Shown here in pieces: positions 38,532 to 46,786 of a stretch of 64,000 nt of DNA. Each line of letters opens with the position of its first letter. The first letter of the stretch is position 1. Origin of the DNA: Hyphomicrobiales bacterium (GTDB lineage: Bacteria > Pseudomonadota > Alphaproteobacteria > Rhizobiales > Xanthobacteraceae); contig JADJPN010000001.1 in the NCBI GenBank assembly GCA_016713235.1, forward strand, positions 620,001 to 684,000, written 5' to 3'. Under the pieces are notes generated by a model. The model did not search any database. It was not told where the DNA came from and saw nothing but the letters and a program-made list of their open reading frames with translations. The translations under genes were made by a program, and so were the position numbers.

Positions 38532-40244
38532 TTATTTGCCGTCCCGCTGCTTCAGCGCGGTGCCGAGAATGTCGCCCAAGGTCGCGCCCGAGTCGGACGA
38601 ACCATACTGCGCGACGGCTTCCTTCTCTTCGGCGATCTCGAGCGCCTTGATCGACACGCCGACCTTGTGGCCCTTCTTGTCGAACAGGGTGATGCGGGCA
38701 TCGACCTTTTCGCCGACCGCGAAGCGCTCTGGGCGCTGATCGTTACGATCACGCGCAAGATCGGAGCGCTTGATGAAGGCGGTCATGTCGGTGTCGACGA
38801 TCTTCACTTCGATGCCACCATCGTTCACCGCGATCACTTCGCAGGTAACGACCGCGCCCTTCTTCAGATCGCCGGCTTCCGCGAACGGATCTCCGCCAAG
38901 CTGCTTGATGCCGAGCGAGATGCGCTCCTTCTCGACGTCGACGTCGAGAACGACCGCTTTCACCATGTCGCCCTTCTTGAACTCTTCGATTACCTGCTCG
39001 CCCGGACGGGTCCAGTCGAGGTCGGACAGGTGGACCATGCCGTCGACGTCGCCGTCGAGGCCGATGAACAGGCCGAACTCGGTCTTGTTCTTGACCTCGC
39101 CTTCGACGTTCGAACCGACCGGATGCTTCTCGGCGAAAGCGTCCCACGGGTTTGCCATGGTCTGCTTGAGGCCGAGCGAGATGCGGCGCTTGACCGGATC
39201 GACTTCGAGGATCTGCACTTCGACTTCCTGCGAGGTCGAGACGATCTTGCCGGGATGCACGTTCTTCTTGGTCCACGACATTTCGGAGACGTGGATCAGG
39301 CCCTCGATGCCCGGCTCCAGCTCCACGAACGCGCCGTAGTCGGTGATGTTGGTGACGCGGCCCTTGAAGCGCGCGTTCAGCGGGTACTTCGCGGCGATGC
39401 CCTGCCACGGATCGTCCAGCAGCTGCTTCATGCCGAGCGAGATGCGATGCGTCTCCTGGTTGATGCGGATGATCTGCACCTTCACCGTCTGGCCGATGGT
39501 GAGGATCTCGGTCGGATGGTTGACGCGGCGCCAGGCCATGTCGGTGACGTGGAGCAGGCCGTCGATGCCGCCGAGATCGACGAACGCACCGTAATCGGTG
39601 ATGTTCTTGACGACGCCGTCGATGACCTGACCTTCTTGCAGGCGGGCGACGATTTCGGAGCGCTGCTCGGCGCGGGTCTCTTCGAGAACCGTGCGGCGCG
39701 ACACGACGATGTTGCCGCGGCGGCGATCCATCTTCAGGATCTGGAAGGGCTGCGGGTTGTGCATCAGCGGGGTGACGTCGCGGATCGGGCGGATGTCCAC
39801 CTGCGAGCGCGGCAGGAAGGCCACGGCGCCGTCGAGATCGACGGTGAAGCCGCCCTTGACCTTGTTGAAGATGACGCCCGTCACCTTCTCGTTGGCGTTG
39901 AACTTCTCCTCGAGGCGGACCCAGCTCTCCTCGCGGCGCGCCTTGTCGCGCGAGAGAACGGCTTCGCCGAGCGCGTTCTCGACGCGCTCGAGATAGACCT
40001 CGACCGTGTCGCCGACCTTGATGTCGGCGGTGCGGCCATGGCCCGCGAATTCGCGGAGCGGCACGCGGCCTTCGGTCTTCAGACCGATGTCGATGACGGC
40101 GATATCTTTTTCGATGCCGACGACTTTGCCTTTAACAACGGCGCCTTCCTGTACGTCGTTCGTGACGAACGACTCTTCGAGCATCGCGGCGAAATCTTCG
40201 CGGCTCGGATTCTTGTCAGCGGTAGCAGCGGCAGCTCTAGCCAT
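38532..40244 (-). CDS. rpsA: 30S ribosomal protein S1
   Basis: 570 residues with six S1 RNA-binding repeats; recurrent motifs include GVVKNITDYGAFVDLGGIDGLLHVTDMAW and close copies further on. S1 unfolds mRNA and helps 30S initiation. Length and order match alphaproteobacterial S1. The frame is intact over 1.7 kb, in contrast to the damaged genes elsewhere. A 211-base leader separates it from cmk and contains two perfect hairpins. The usual order cmk-rpsA-sppA-ihfB is kept. Confidence 0.97.
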   Translation of the reverse strand: MARAAAATADKNPSREDFAAMLEESFVTNDVQEGAVVKGKVVGIEKDIAVIDIGLKTEGRVPLREFAGHGRTADIKVGDTVEVYLERVENALGEAVLSRDKARREESWVRLEEKFNANEKVTGVIFNKVKGGFTVDLDGAVAFLPRSQVDIRPIRDVTPLMHNPQPFQILKMDRRRGNIVVSRRTVLEETRAEQRSEIVARLQEGQVIDGVVKNITDYGAFVDLGGIDGLLHVTDMAWRRVNHPTEILTIGQTVKVQIIRINQETHRISLGMKQLLDDPWQGIAAKYPLNARFKGRVTNITDYGAFVELEPGIEGLIHVSEMSWTKKNVHPGKIVSTSQEVEVQILEVDPVKRRISLGLKQTMANPWDAFAEKHPVGSNVEGEVKNKTEFGLFIGLDGDVDGMVHLSDLDWTRPGEQVIEEFKKGDMVKAVVLDVDVEKERISLGIKQLGGDPFAEAGDLKKGAVVTCEVIAVNDGGIEVKIVDTDMTAFIKRSDLARDRNDQRPERFAVGEKVDARITLFDKKGHKVGVSIKALEIAEEKEAVAQYGSSDSGATLGDILGTALKQRDGK

Positions 40245-40305
40245 AGTTTTTCCTAAACGTCCTTGCGCCGGGCTCTAATGGGTTGCGCCTCAATGCACAC
40301 GGGCC

Positions 40306-40345
40306 TCGAGCAGAAGCTCGAAAGCAACTTTGGCATGAGCCAAAG
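40306..40345 (-). promoter_or_regulatory. Tandem hairpins in the rpsA leader
   Basis: Two perfect inverted repeats with four-base loops: TCGAGC/GCTCGA (40306-40311, 40316-40321) and CTTTGGC/GCCAAAG (40328-40334, 40339-40345). They are about 60-100 bases upstream of the rpsA start on the transcribed strand. No T run follows, so a plain terminator of cmk is unlikely. Role in S1 autoregulation or in processing is a guess. Confidence 0.5.
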
Positions 40346-40455
40346 CCGGCGCGGTTTCGCCGTGCGAAGAGAGACGGTGTTTGAATTCAGGACCGGGAAC
40401 TTCTAGGCCTCGACGCGAAAGCGGGACGGGCATCCTCCAGATATGGAACGCGAGT

Positions 40456-41094
40456 TTATGGTCGCGTTCGGCCCGCCCGGGGTGCTTCCACGATTTCGAT
40501 GGCCGCCCGGAACGCGGCTTCTATATCCAAGTGAGTAGTATCGAGCAAGACGGCGTCCGGGGCCGGCTTTAAGGGGGCTATGGAGCGCTCCGAATCGCGC
40601 TCATCGCGCTTTTTGATGTCGGCAAGGACCTCGTCGTAGCCGGCGGCCTCGCCCCGCGCGACGAGTTCCCGGTGCCGCCGCCGGGCGCGTTCTTCCGGCG
40701 AGGCGGTCACGAAGAGTTTCACGTCGGCGTCGGGCGCGATCACGGTTCCGGTATCCCGCCCGTCGAGCACGGCCCCGCCAGGCTGGCGGGCAAAGTCCTG
40801 CTGCAACTTCAAGAGCGCCGCCCGCACACCCGGTATTGCCGCAACCCGCGACGCCGCTTCGCCGGCGGCGTCGGTGCGCAGCGCCTTCTGATCGAGCTTC
40901 GAAGGATCGAGCGCGTCAGCAACACGCGCCGCCGCGGCCGGGTCGTCGAGCGAATGGTTTTCCCGAATCATCAAATACCCGACGCCGCGATAGAGCAGTC
41001 CGGTATCGAGGTGCGGCAGGCCGTAATGCTTCGCGAGCCGTCTTGCGAGCGTGCCCTTGCCGGAGGCCGCCGGACCATCGACCGTGATGATCAC
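40456..41094 (-). CDS. cmk: Cytidylate kinase
   Basis: 212-residue nucleoside monophosphate kinase that phosphorylates CMP and dCMP. Seen: MIITVDGPAASGKGTLARRLA (P-loop), HLDTGLLYRGVG, LDGRDTGTVIAPDADVKLFVTAS, and RRRHRELVARGE with KKRDERDSERSIAPLKPAPDA. Normal length and intact. The ATG overlaps the aroA stop by four bases, so aroA and cmk are coupled, as in many alphaproteobacteria. Confidence 0.96.
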   Translation of the reverse strand: MIITVDGPAASGKGTLARRLAKHYGLPHLDTGLLYRGVGYLMIRENHSLDDPAAAARVADALDPSKLDQKALRTDAAGEAASRVAAIPGVRAALLKLQQDFARQPGGAVLDGRDTGTVIAPDADVKLFVTASPEERARRRHRELVARGEAAGYDEVLADIKKRDERDSERSIAPLKPAPDAVLLDTTHLDIEAAFRAAIEIVEAPRAGRTRP

Positions 41095-42443
41095 GCCGAA
41101 ATCTCCGCGCCGAGCATTTTCATGTTCTCGGCGAAGCCGGGGAAGCTGGTCGCGATGAATGCGCCGTCATCGACGTTCACCGGCTTTTCGCTGGCCAACC
41201 CCATGACCAGAAACGCCATCGCAAGGCGATGATCCATGTGGGTCGCGACCGTGCCGCCACCGGCCGCGCTGCCGCGCCCGCCGACCAGAAGATCATCCCC
41301 CAGTATTTCGCAGTCGACGCCGTTCACGCGCAGGCCGTCGGCGGTCGCGGCGAGGCGGTCGGATTCCTTCACGCGCAATTCGGAGAGGCCGCGCATGCGC
41401 GTTTCGCCCTTGGCGAAAGCGGCGGCGACCGCAAGCACGATATATTCGTCGATCATAGATGGCGCGCGGCTTGCCGGCACATCGACGCCCTTCAGTTCCG
41501 AGTGACGCACGCGCAAATCGGCGATCGTTTCGCCGGCATCGTCGCGGCGGTTCACTTCGTCGATCTGCGCTCCCATTTCACGCAACGTCTCGATAAGCCC
41601 CGCGCGCAACGGGTTAAGCAGCACGTTCTCAAGCACGATGTCGGAGCCTGGAACGATCAATGCGGCCACGAGAGGGAACGCCGCGCTTGAGATATCCGAG
41701 GGCACCACGATCTTCCGCGGCGTGAGTTCGGGCCGCCCGCGCAGCGTGATCTTGCGGCCATGCTCGCCGTGCGGCGTGCTCGAAATTTTCGCGCCGAAAT
41801 GACGGAGCATTCTTTCGGTGTGATCGCGGGTCGCTTCCTTCTCGATCACGGTGGTTTCGCCGTCGGCGCAAAGGCCGCACAACAACACCGCGGACTTTAT
41901 CTGCGCCGAGGCGACCGGTGTCTCGTAGGTAATCGGAATCACTTCGCGCGCACCGCGCAGGCGCAGCGGCAATCTTCCGCCTTCGGCCTGCTCGAGCGTT
42001 TCGGCCCCCATCTGCATCAAGGGATCGAGGATGCGCCGCATCGGGCGCTTACGAAGCGAGGCGTCGCCGTCGAACACCGCTTCGAAGGGGTGCCCCGCGA
42101 CCATGCCCATCGTGAGCCGGCTCCCGGTTCCGGCATTGCCGAAATCCAGCACGTCCTGCGGAGGCAAAAGCGTGCCGACGCCGAGGCCGTTCACGCGCCA
42201 GCGGCCTTCGGCCTCGCGCGAGACACTCGCGCCCATGGCGCGGACGGCGTTCGCGGTCGCAATCACGTCCTCGCCCTCGAGCAGCCCCTCGATTTCGGTG
42301 CGGCCCACGGTCAGCGCGCCGATCAGGAGCGAGCGGTGCGAAATGGATTTGTCGCCGGGGACGCGCAGGCGGCCCGATAGCGAGCGGCTTTTTGCGGCCG
42401 ACATCGGAATTGAGCCGGCGCCGTGGTGCGATGAATTCGACAT
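41091..42443 (-). CDS. aroA: 3-phosphoshikimate 1-carboxyvinyltransferase (EPSP synthase)
   Basis: 450-residue shikimate-pathway enzyme that joins PEP and shikimate-3-phosphate; the glyphosate target. Seen: LRVPGDKSISHRSLLIGA, FGNAGTGSRLTMGM, ASAQIKSAVLLCGL, TRDHTERMLRHFG, APSMIDEYIVLAVAAAFA, ELRVKESDRLAA and HMDHRLAMAFLVMGL. Overall it resembles the class II enzymes of rhizobia. The residue after FGNA is Gly, where the glyphosate-tolerant CP4 enzyme has Ala. Start ATG 42443 chosen; the open frame upstream is not conserved. Divergent from the TIGR02300 gene. Confidence 0.95.
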   Translation of the reverse strand: MSNSSHHGAGSIPMSAAKSRSLSGRLRVPGDKSISHRSLLIGALTVGRTEIEGLLEGEDVIATANAVRAMGASVSREAEGRWRVNGLGVGTLLPPQDVLDFGNAGTGSRLTMGMVAGHPFEAVFDGDASLRKRPMRRILDPLMQMGAETLEQAEGGRLPLRLRGAREVIPITYETPVASAQIKSAVLLCGLCADGETTVIEKEATRDHTERMLRHFGAKISSTPHGEHGRKITLRGRPELTPRKIVVPSDISSAAFPLVAALIVPGSDIVLENVLLNPLRAGLIETLREMGAQIDEVNRRDDAGETIADLRVRHSELKGVDVPASRAPSMIDEYIVLAVAAAFAKGETRMRGLSELRVKESDRLAATADGLRVNGVDCEILGDDLLVGGRGSAAGGGTVATHMDHRLAMAFLVMGLASEKPVNVDDGAFIATSFPGFAENMKMLGAEISA

Positions 42444-42576
42444 GAGGCGGCTCCTAGCACATGGGGTTCCGGCCCGTCTCGGCAACTGAAACCCGTGGTA
42501 TTCACGCCCTTGACAGGCTTGGGAGTGCGGTCCAAGTGAAGCCGCCTTTTCCAAGCGATTTTTAGGAGCGAGCGGC

Positions 42577-43021
42577 GTGGCGAAACCCGAACTCGGCACC
42601 AAACGCGTCTGCCAGAGCTGCGGCGCCAAATTTTACGACCTCTCGAAGGATCCGATCACCTGTCCGAAATGCGGCGCAGTTTACGAGATCGTCGTGCCGG
42701 TCACACGCGGTGGCCGCCCCACCGCGGCCGCCGCTGCGGCCGCAGCCGCCGCGGGTGCCGCCAAGGCCAAGACTGAAGCTACGGACAGACGGATGATGCG
42801 CCGAGTTGATTTCGCTCGAAGATGCCGACGAAGAAGCGACCGGCTCCAAGAGCAAGAAGGGTGCAAGCAACCCTGAACTCGAATCAGAAGATGATGTCGA
42901 GGTCGAAGGCGGCGACGATGACGAAGAGGACAACACCTTCCTCGTCACCGACGACGAAGAAGAAGGTGGTGACGTCTCCGACATCATCGGCGACGGCATC
43001 GGCAAGGAAGACGAGAACTAA
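42577..43021 (+). CDS. TIGR02300 family (FYDLN acid) protein, frameshifted
   Basis: The N-terminal part is a small zinc ribbon: RVCQSCGAKFYDLSKDPITCPKCG, with the FYDL signature and two CxxC pairs. A run of about ten Ala follows. The C-terminal part, in another frame, is strongly acidic: ISLEDADEEATG, EDDVEVEGGDDDEEDNTF and DDEEEGGDVSDIIGDG. Two closely spaced indels at about 42783-42805 fit best, with TDDA in the third frame between them. Corrected length is about 147 residues. The family is confined to alphaproteobacteria; function unknown to me. GTG start with AGGAG upstream. tRNA-Ala follows. Confidence 0.8.
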
Positions 43022-43100
43022 ACGCGTTGGCTTCTCTGCCGTTTGGCAGTAGAGACCTACGAATTCCCAAGTCCGGTTCGGTCCGAGCCGCGATGGAAGT

Positions 43101-43176
<76 letters not shown>

Positions 43177-43224
43177 ATTCCCCAAAACACCACTAGCGGC
43201 CTGAAAACGCGCGGTTTTTCGCTG

Positions 43225-43252
43225 CTTGAATACGCTCCGCCGGTTCCCATAT
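43225..43252 (+). promoter_or_regulatory. RpoH (sigma-32) type heat-shock promoter of hsp20
   Basis: CTTG at 43225-43228, exactly 17 bases, then CCCATAT at 43246-43252. This matches the alphaproteobacterial RpoH pattern CTTG-N17-CCNNAT. It is about 90 bases upstream of the hsp20 ATG, so the transcript would begin near 43258-43260 with an 80-base leader. Confidence 0.8.
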
Positions 43253-43259
43253 GGAGGGA

Positions 43260-43341
43260 GCCGGAGGCGGTGTTCGTTTCCGGCTTTGGGCGCCAAATCC
43301 GGGCCCATCACAAAGTCGCTTGGAACGAGGGCTTTGCACGA
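43260..43341 (+). promoter_or_regulatory. Possible ROSE-like RNA thermometer in the hsp20 leader
   Basis: The predicted leader holds two hairpins. The first is GCCGGA/TCCGGC at 43260-43265 and 43279-43284. The second, CAAAGTC/GGCTTTG at 43311-43317 and 43330-43336 with one G-U pair, encloses or pairs the GAGG ribosome site about 11 bases before the ATG. It also contains TCGCT, which fits the UYGCU element that masks the ribosome site in rhizobial ROSE thermometers. Structure judged by eye only. Confidence 0.45.
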
Positions 43342-43776
43342 ATGTCGCGTATCCAGTCTCTTTCGAGCCCGTTTCTGCTTGGCTTCGACCAGATCGAGCG
43401 TGCGCTCGACCGCGTCTCGAAGGCAGCGGACGGCTACCCGCCTTACAACATCGCAAGACTGCGCGCGGCGGAAGGTAAAGCCGAACGGCTACGGATCACA
43501 CTGGCGGTTGCGGGTTTCTCCCGTGATGAACTCGACATCACCGTCGAGCTGAAGGAGTTGACGATCCGTGGCCGGCAGCAGGACGATTCCGGAGAACGCG
43601 AATATCTCCACCGCGGAATCGCAGCACGGCAGTTCCAACGCACTTTCGTCCTTGCCGACGGAATCGAAGTTGTCGGCGCGGACCTGCGCGACGGATTGCT
43701 ATCCGTCGATCTGGAACATCCCGAACGGGCGAACCAGATTCGCCGGGTCGAAATTTCGAACGGCAGCGCAAAGTAA
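43342..43776 (+). CDS. Small heat shock protein, Hsp20 family
   Basis: 144-residue alpha-crystallin-type chaperone that holds unfolding proteins. Seen: the N-terminal SPFLLGFDQIERALDRV, YPPYNIARL, the beta-sheet core ERLRITLAVAGFSRDELDITVE, LTIRGRQQD and the C-terminal FVLADGIEVVGADLRDGLLSVDL. It resembles the IbpA/HspA class of rhizobia. Start ATG 43342 (MSRIQSLSS) selected on family similarity and spacing to GAGG. Transcription is probably from the RpoH promoter at 43225. The DUF1150 gene follows after 15 bases. Confidence 0.93.
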   Translation: MSRIQSLSSPFLLGFDQIERALDRVSKAADGYPPYNIARLRAAEGKAERLRITLAVAGFSRDELDITVELKELTIRGRQQDDSGEREYLHRGIAARQFQRTFVLADGIEVVGADLRDGLLSVDLEHPERANQIRRVEISNGSAK

Positions 43777-43791
43777 GGAAGGAGTACGAAG

Positions 43792-44046
43792 ATGACGAAC
43801 CAGAACGAACAGGCACTTACTCCGGAAGCCTTCGCTGTACTCGGCGGCGGTCAGGTCGCTTATGTGCGCGAAATCAAATCGGAAGAAGTGAAGACGATGT
43901 TCCCGCAGGCGCCGATGATTGCCCCGGGCATGAAGCTGTTTTCGCTTCATGCCGCCGACGGCACGCCGATTATCGTGACCGACAGCCGCGAAGCCGCGGT
44001 CGCGAATGCGCGCGAGCACGAGCTCGACACCGTCAGCGTTCACTAA
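43792..44046 (+). CDS. DUF1150 family protein
   Basis: 84-residue small protein with the conserved core FAVLGGGQVAYVREIKSEEV, a Pro/Met-rich middle FPQAPMIAPGMKLFSLHAADG and TDSREAAVANAREHELDTVSVH. Family restricted to alphaproteobacteria and often next to hsp20, as here; function unknown. GGAAGGAG lies nine bases before the ATG. Cotranscription with hsp20 from the heat-shock promoter is likely. It is convergent with ptsN, 18 bases apart. Confidence 0.9.
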   Translation: MTNQNEQALTPEAFAVLGGGQVAYVREIKSEEVKTMFPQAPMIAPGMKLFSLHAADGTPIIVTDSREAAVANAREHELDTVSVH

Positions 44047-44064
44047 AGAAATTAGCCTGAAAGT

Positions 44065-44529
44065 TTAGGCGGCATTGCTCGCGGCGGGAGCCGTGAGCAA
44101 TGCATAGGCCGCGCGCTCATCGCGCGCGGCACGCAACTTCTTTGCGACCTCGGGATCGCGGAGCAAGCGGGCGATGCGCGCGAGCGCTTTCAGATGGTCT
44201 GCGCCTGCCGCTTCCGGTGCGAGCAGCAGAAAAATCAGATCGACCGGCTCGCCGTCGAGCGATTCGAAATCCACCGGCGCGTCCAGGCGTGCGAACAGCC
44301 CGACGATACGCTCCAGCTTCGGCAATTTTCCGTGCGGAATCGCAACGCCACCACCGACGCCGGTCGAGCCAAGCCGCTCCCGGCGCAGTAGCGTTTCAAA
44401 AATCTCCCGCTCGTCGTGGCCGGTCAGGCTTGCTGCATGTGCAGACAAAGCTTGAATAGCCTGCTTCTTGTTGGTGACCTTGAGCGAGGGGAAGACCGCA
44501 TTCGGTGCGAGCAAATCGCTAAGCGGCAT
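44065..44529 (-). CDS. ptsN: PTS IIA-like nitrogen regulatory protein
   Basis: 154-residue EIIA-Ntr protein of the nitrogen phosphotransferase system (PtsP-NPr-PtsN). Seen: the N-terminal MPLSDLLAPNAVFPSL, RERLGSTGVGGGVAIPHGKLPKL with the phosphorylated His in IPHG (about residue 67), and LIFLLLAPEAAGADHLKALARIARLLRD. It regulates metabolism and potassium uptake in relatives and does not transport sugar. Position after hpf and rpoN is the classical rpoN cluster. Confidence 0.95.
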   Translation of the reverse strand: MPLSDLLAPNAVFPSLKVTNKKQAIQALSAHAASLTGHDEREIFETLLRRERLGSTGVGGGVAIPHGKLPKLERIVGLFARLDAPVDFESLDGEPVDLIFLLLAPEAAGADHLKALARIARLLRDPEVAKKLRAARDERAAYALLTAPAASNAA

Positions 44530-44640
44530 GGCCTCAAATCCGTTATTTCAGTTCCAAAGTCGTGTTGCCATTCATTCGCAACACGGCCCGGGGGTACCGA
44601 AGGCGCGGGTATAGGGGCCGGTCCCTGCCCGGTCAACGTC

Positions 44641-45225
44641 CTACCGGGTGGTTTCCGGGGAAGGATCGATCCAGCCGATATTACCGTCTCGTCTCTTGTA
44701 AACGATATTAATCCCGCCGTTGCCGGCATGGCGGAAGACAATGACCGGCGCGCCGGTAAGGTCGAGCTCGGCAATGGCGTCGCGCACCGAAAGCTGGGGA
44801 AGCGCGGCTGTCGATTCGGCGATCGTGACCGGGCTCCAACCCTCCTGCTCTTCCGCTTCTTCGTCCGGCGCCTCGATCACATAATTCGCTGCGAACTGCT
44901 GCGCCTCGTGGGCGCGAATCGTTCCGCTCCGGTCTTTCAGACGGCGCTTGTAACGGCGCAGCCGTTTTTCGATTTTTAGAGCGGCATCGTCAGCGGCGGC
45001 GACCGCATCCTGCGCGACGCCATGCGCCTCAAGCACCGTTCCGGGATCGAGATGCAGTACGCAATCGGCGCGGAAGCCGGAGCCTTCACGTGAGATCGTC
45101 ACATGGCCGGAAGAGCCGTGCTGAAAATATTTAGAAAGCGATTCGTCCAGTTTTTCGGTGACCCGCGTCCGCAGTGCTTCGCCTACATCGACGCTTTTTC
45201 CAGATACGCGCAGCATTAGATTCAC
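44641..45225 (-). CDS. hpf: Ribosome hibernation promoting factor, long form
   Basis: 194 residues. The N-terminal S30AE domain starts MNLMLRVSGKSVDVGEALRTRV with HVTISREGSGFRADCVLHL and a basic helix KIEKRLRRYKRRLKDR. After a linker with acidic residues (EAPDEEAEEQEG) comes the C-terminal dimerisation domain, VFRHAGNGGINIVYKRRDGNIGWIDP. Long-form HPF dimerises 70S ribosomes into inactive 100S particles. It lies 11 bases after rpoN and is probably in its operon. Confidence 0.95.
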   Translation of the reverse strand: MNLMLRVSGKSVDVGEALRTRVTEKLDESLSKYFQHGSSGHVTISREGSGFRADCVLHLDPGTVLEAHGVAQDAVAAADDAALKIEKRLRRYKRRLKDRSGTIRAHEAQQFAANYVIEAPDEEAEEQEGWSPVTIAESTAALPQLSVRDAIAELDLTGAPVIVFRHAGNGGINIVYKRRDGNIGWIDPSPETTR

Positions 45226-45235
45226 TCGCCTTTAT

Positions 45236-46786
45236 TTAACTTGAGATCGGACCCGAACGCTTTTCGCGCCGGCGCTGCACCGACGACGGGATGCGCAGCG
45301 CCTCACGGTATTTGGCAACCGTGCGGCGCGCAATATCGATGCCTGCCTCTTTTAGCTTCGTGACGATGGTATCGTCCGAAAGAATGTCGTCCGGGGTCTC
45401 GTCGTCTATCAGCCGCTTGATGCGGTCACGCACGGCTTCGGAGGAATGCGCCTCGCCGCCTTCGGAGGAAGCAATCGAAGACGAGAAGAAATATTTCAGC
45501 TCGAAGATACCGCGCGGCGTCGCCATGTATTTGTTGGCGGTCACGCGCGAGACGGTCGATTCGTGCATCTGGATCGCGTCGGCAACCATGCGCAAATTCA
45601 GGGGCCGCAGATGTTGCACGCCCTGCACGAGGAATGCATCCTGCTGGCGGACAATCTCGGTCGCAACCTTCAGAATCGTGCGGGCGCGCTGGTCCAGCGA
45701 GCGGGTGAGCCAGGTCGCGGTTTGCATGCATTCGGTGAGAAACGCTTTTTCCTTGTCCGAGATCGGGCCCTTCGCAACGCGCGAATAGTAGACCTGATTT
45801 ACAAGCACGCGCGGCAGCGTGTCGGAATTCAATTCCACATTCCAGCCGCCGTCCGCGGCCGGCCGCACGAAAACATCCGGCACGATGGGTTGCACAACGC
45901 CGCCGCCGAAGGCGAGGCCCGGCTTCGGATTGAGGCGGCGCAACTCCGCGACCATGTCGGCGAGATCTTCTTCGTCTACGTCGCAGAGCTTGCGCAGCTG
46001 CGTAAACTCGCGCTTGGCCAGGAGATCGAGATTTGCGATCAGCGCCTTCATCGCCGGGTCGAAGCGGTCCCGCTCGCGCAACTGGATCGCAAGACATTCC
46101 GCAAGATCGCGCGCGCAAACGCCGGGCGGATCGAAAGTCTGCAATTCGGTCAATACTCTTTCGACGTCCGCACGCGGCGCGCCGAGTTTCTCCGCCATGC
46201 CCTCAAGATCGCCGCGCAGATAGCCGGCTTCATCGACCGAATCGATCAAATGCCGCCCGATCATGCGCTCGACGGGATTCATTACGGTCAGCGAAAGCTG
46301 CCGCGAGAGATGATCGGGCAAGGTGACTTCAGCGGAGACAAACGCTTCAAGATTGTAGTCGTCGTCCGGACGGCCGCCTGTGCCGACGCTTGCCCATTCC
46401 GAATAAGCCGGAGCTTCCTGCGCCGCAGGCTGCGCCTCGGAAGGCGCGGAGGGAGCGTCGTCGGGGAAAACATTTTCGAGGTTGGTGCCGAGTTGATCTT
46501 CCATCGCGGCGCGGCTTTCGTAGCGGTCTTCCATCCAGTCTTCGCTGGACGAGGATGCTTCGCCGTTTGCGGAAAATTCCTCGCCCTGGATTTCCTGCGC
46601 ACCATCGCCGCGCTCGGGCTCCGGTCCCTCCTCGCGCTCCAGGAGCGGGTTGCGCTCAAGTTCGGCTTCGACAAAGGCAACCAGATCGAGATTGGAGAGT
46701 TGCAAAAGCTTGATCGCCTGCATCAGCTGCGGCGTCATCACGAGCCCTTGGCTCGTGCGCATCTCCAGCTTTTGCGAGATCGCCAT
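45236..46786 (-). CDS. rpoN: RNA polymerase sigma-54 factor
   Basis: 516 residues. Region I is Gln/Leu-rich (LEMRTSQGLVMTPQLMQAIKLLQLS), region II acidic (EEGPEPERGDGAQE). The core-binding part and helix-turn-helix follow (LRMVADAIQMHESTVSRV), and the RpoN box ARRTVAKYRE is near the C-terminus. Sigma-54 serves nitrogen and other activator-dependent promoters. Its ATG overlaps the lptB stop by one base (TAATG), the conserved lptB-rpoN link. Confidence 0.97.
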   Translation of the reverse strand: MAISQKLEMRTSQGLVMTPQLMQAIKLLQLSNLDLVAFVEAELERNPLLEREEGPEPERGDGAQEIQGEEFSANGEASSSSEDWMEDRYESRAAMEDQLGTNLENVFPDDAPSAPSEAQPAAQEAPAYSEWASVGTGGRPDDDYNLEAFVSAEVTLPDHLSRQLSLTVMNPVERMIGRHLIDSVDEAGYLRGDLEGMAEKLGAPRADVERVLTELQTFDPPGVCARDLAECLAIQLRERDRFDPAMKALIANLDLLAKREFTQLRKLCDVDEEDLADMVAELRRLNPKPGLAFGGGVVQPIVPDVFVRPAADGGWNVELNSDTLPRVLVNQVYYSRVAKGPISDKEKAFLTECMQTATWLTRSLDQRARTILKVATEIVRQQDAFLVQGVQHLRPLNLRMVADAIQMHESTVSRVTANKYMATPRGIFELKYFFSSSIASSEGGEAHSSEAVRDRIKRLIDDETPDDILSDDTIVTKLKEAGIDIARRTVAKYREALRIPSSVQRRREKRSGPISS

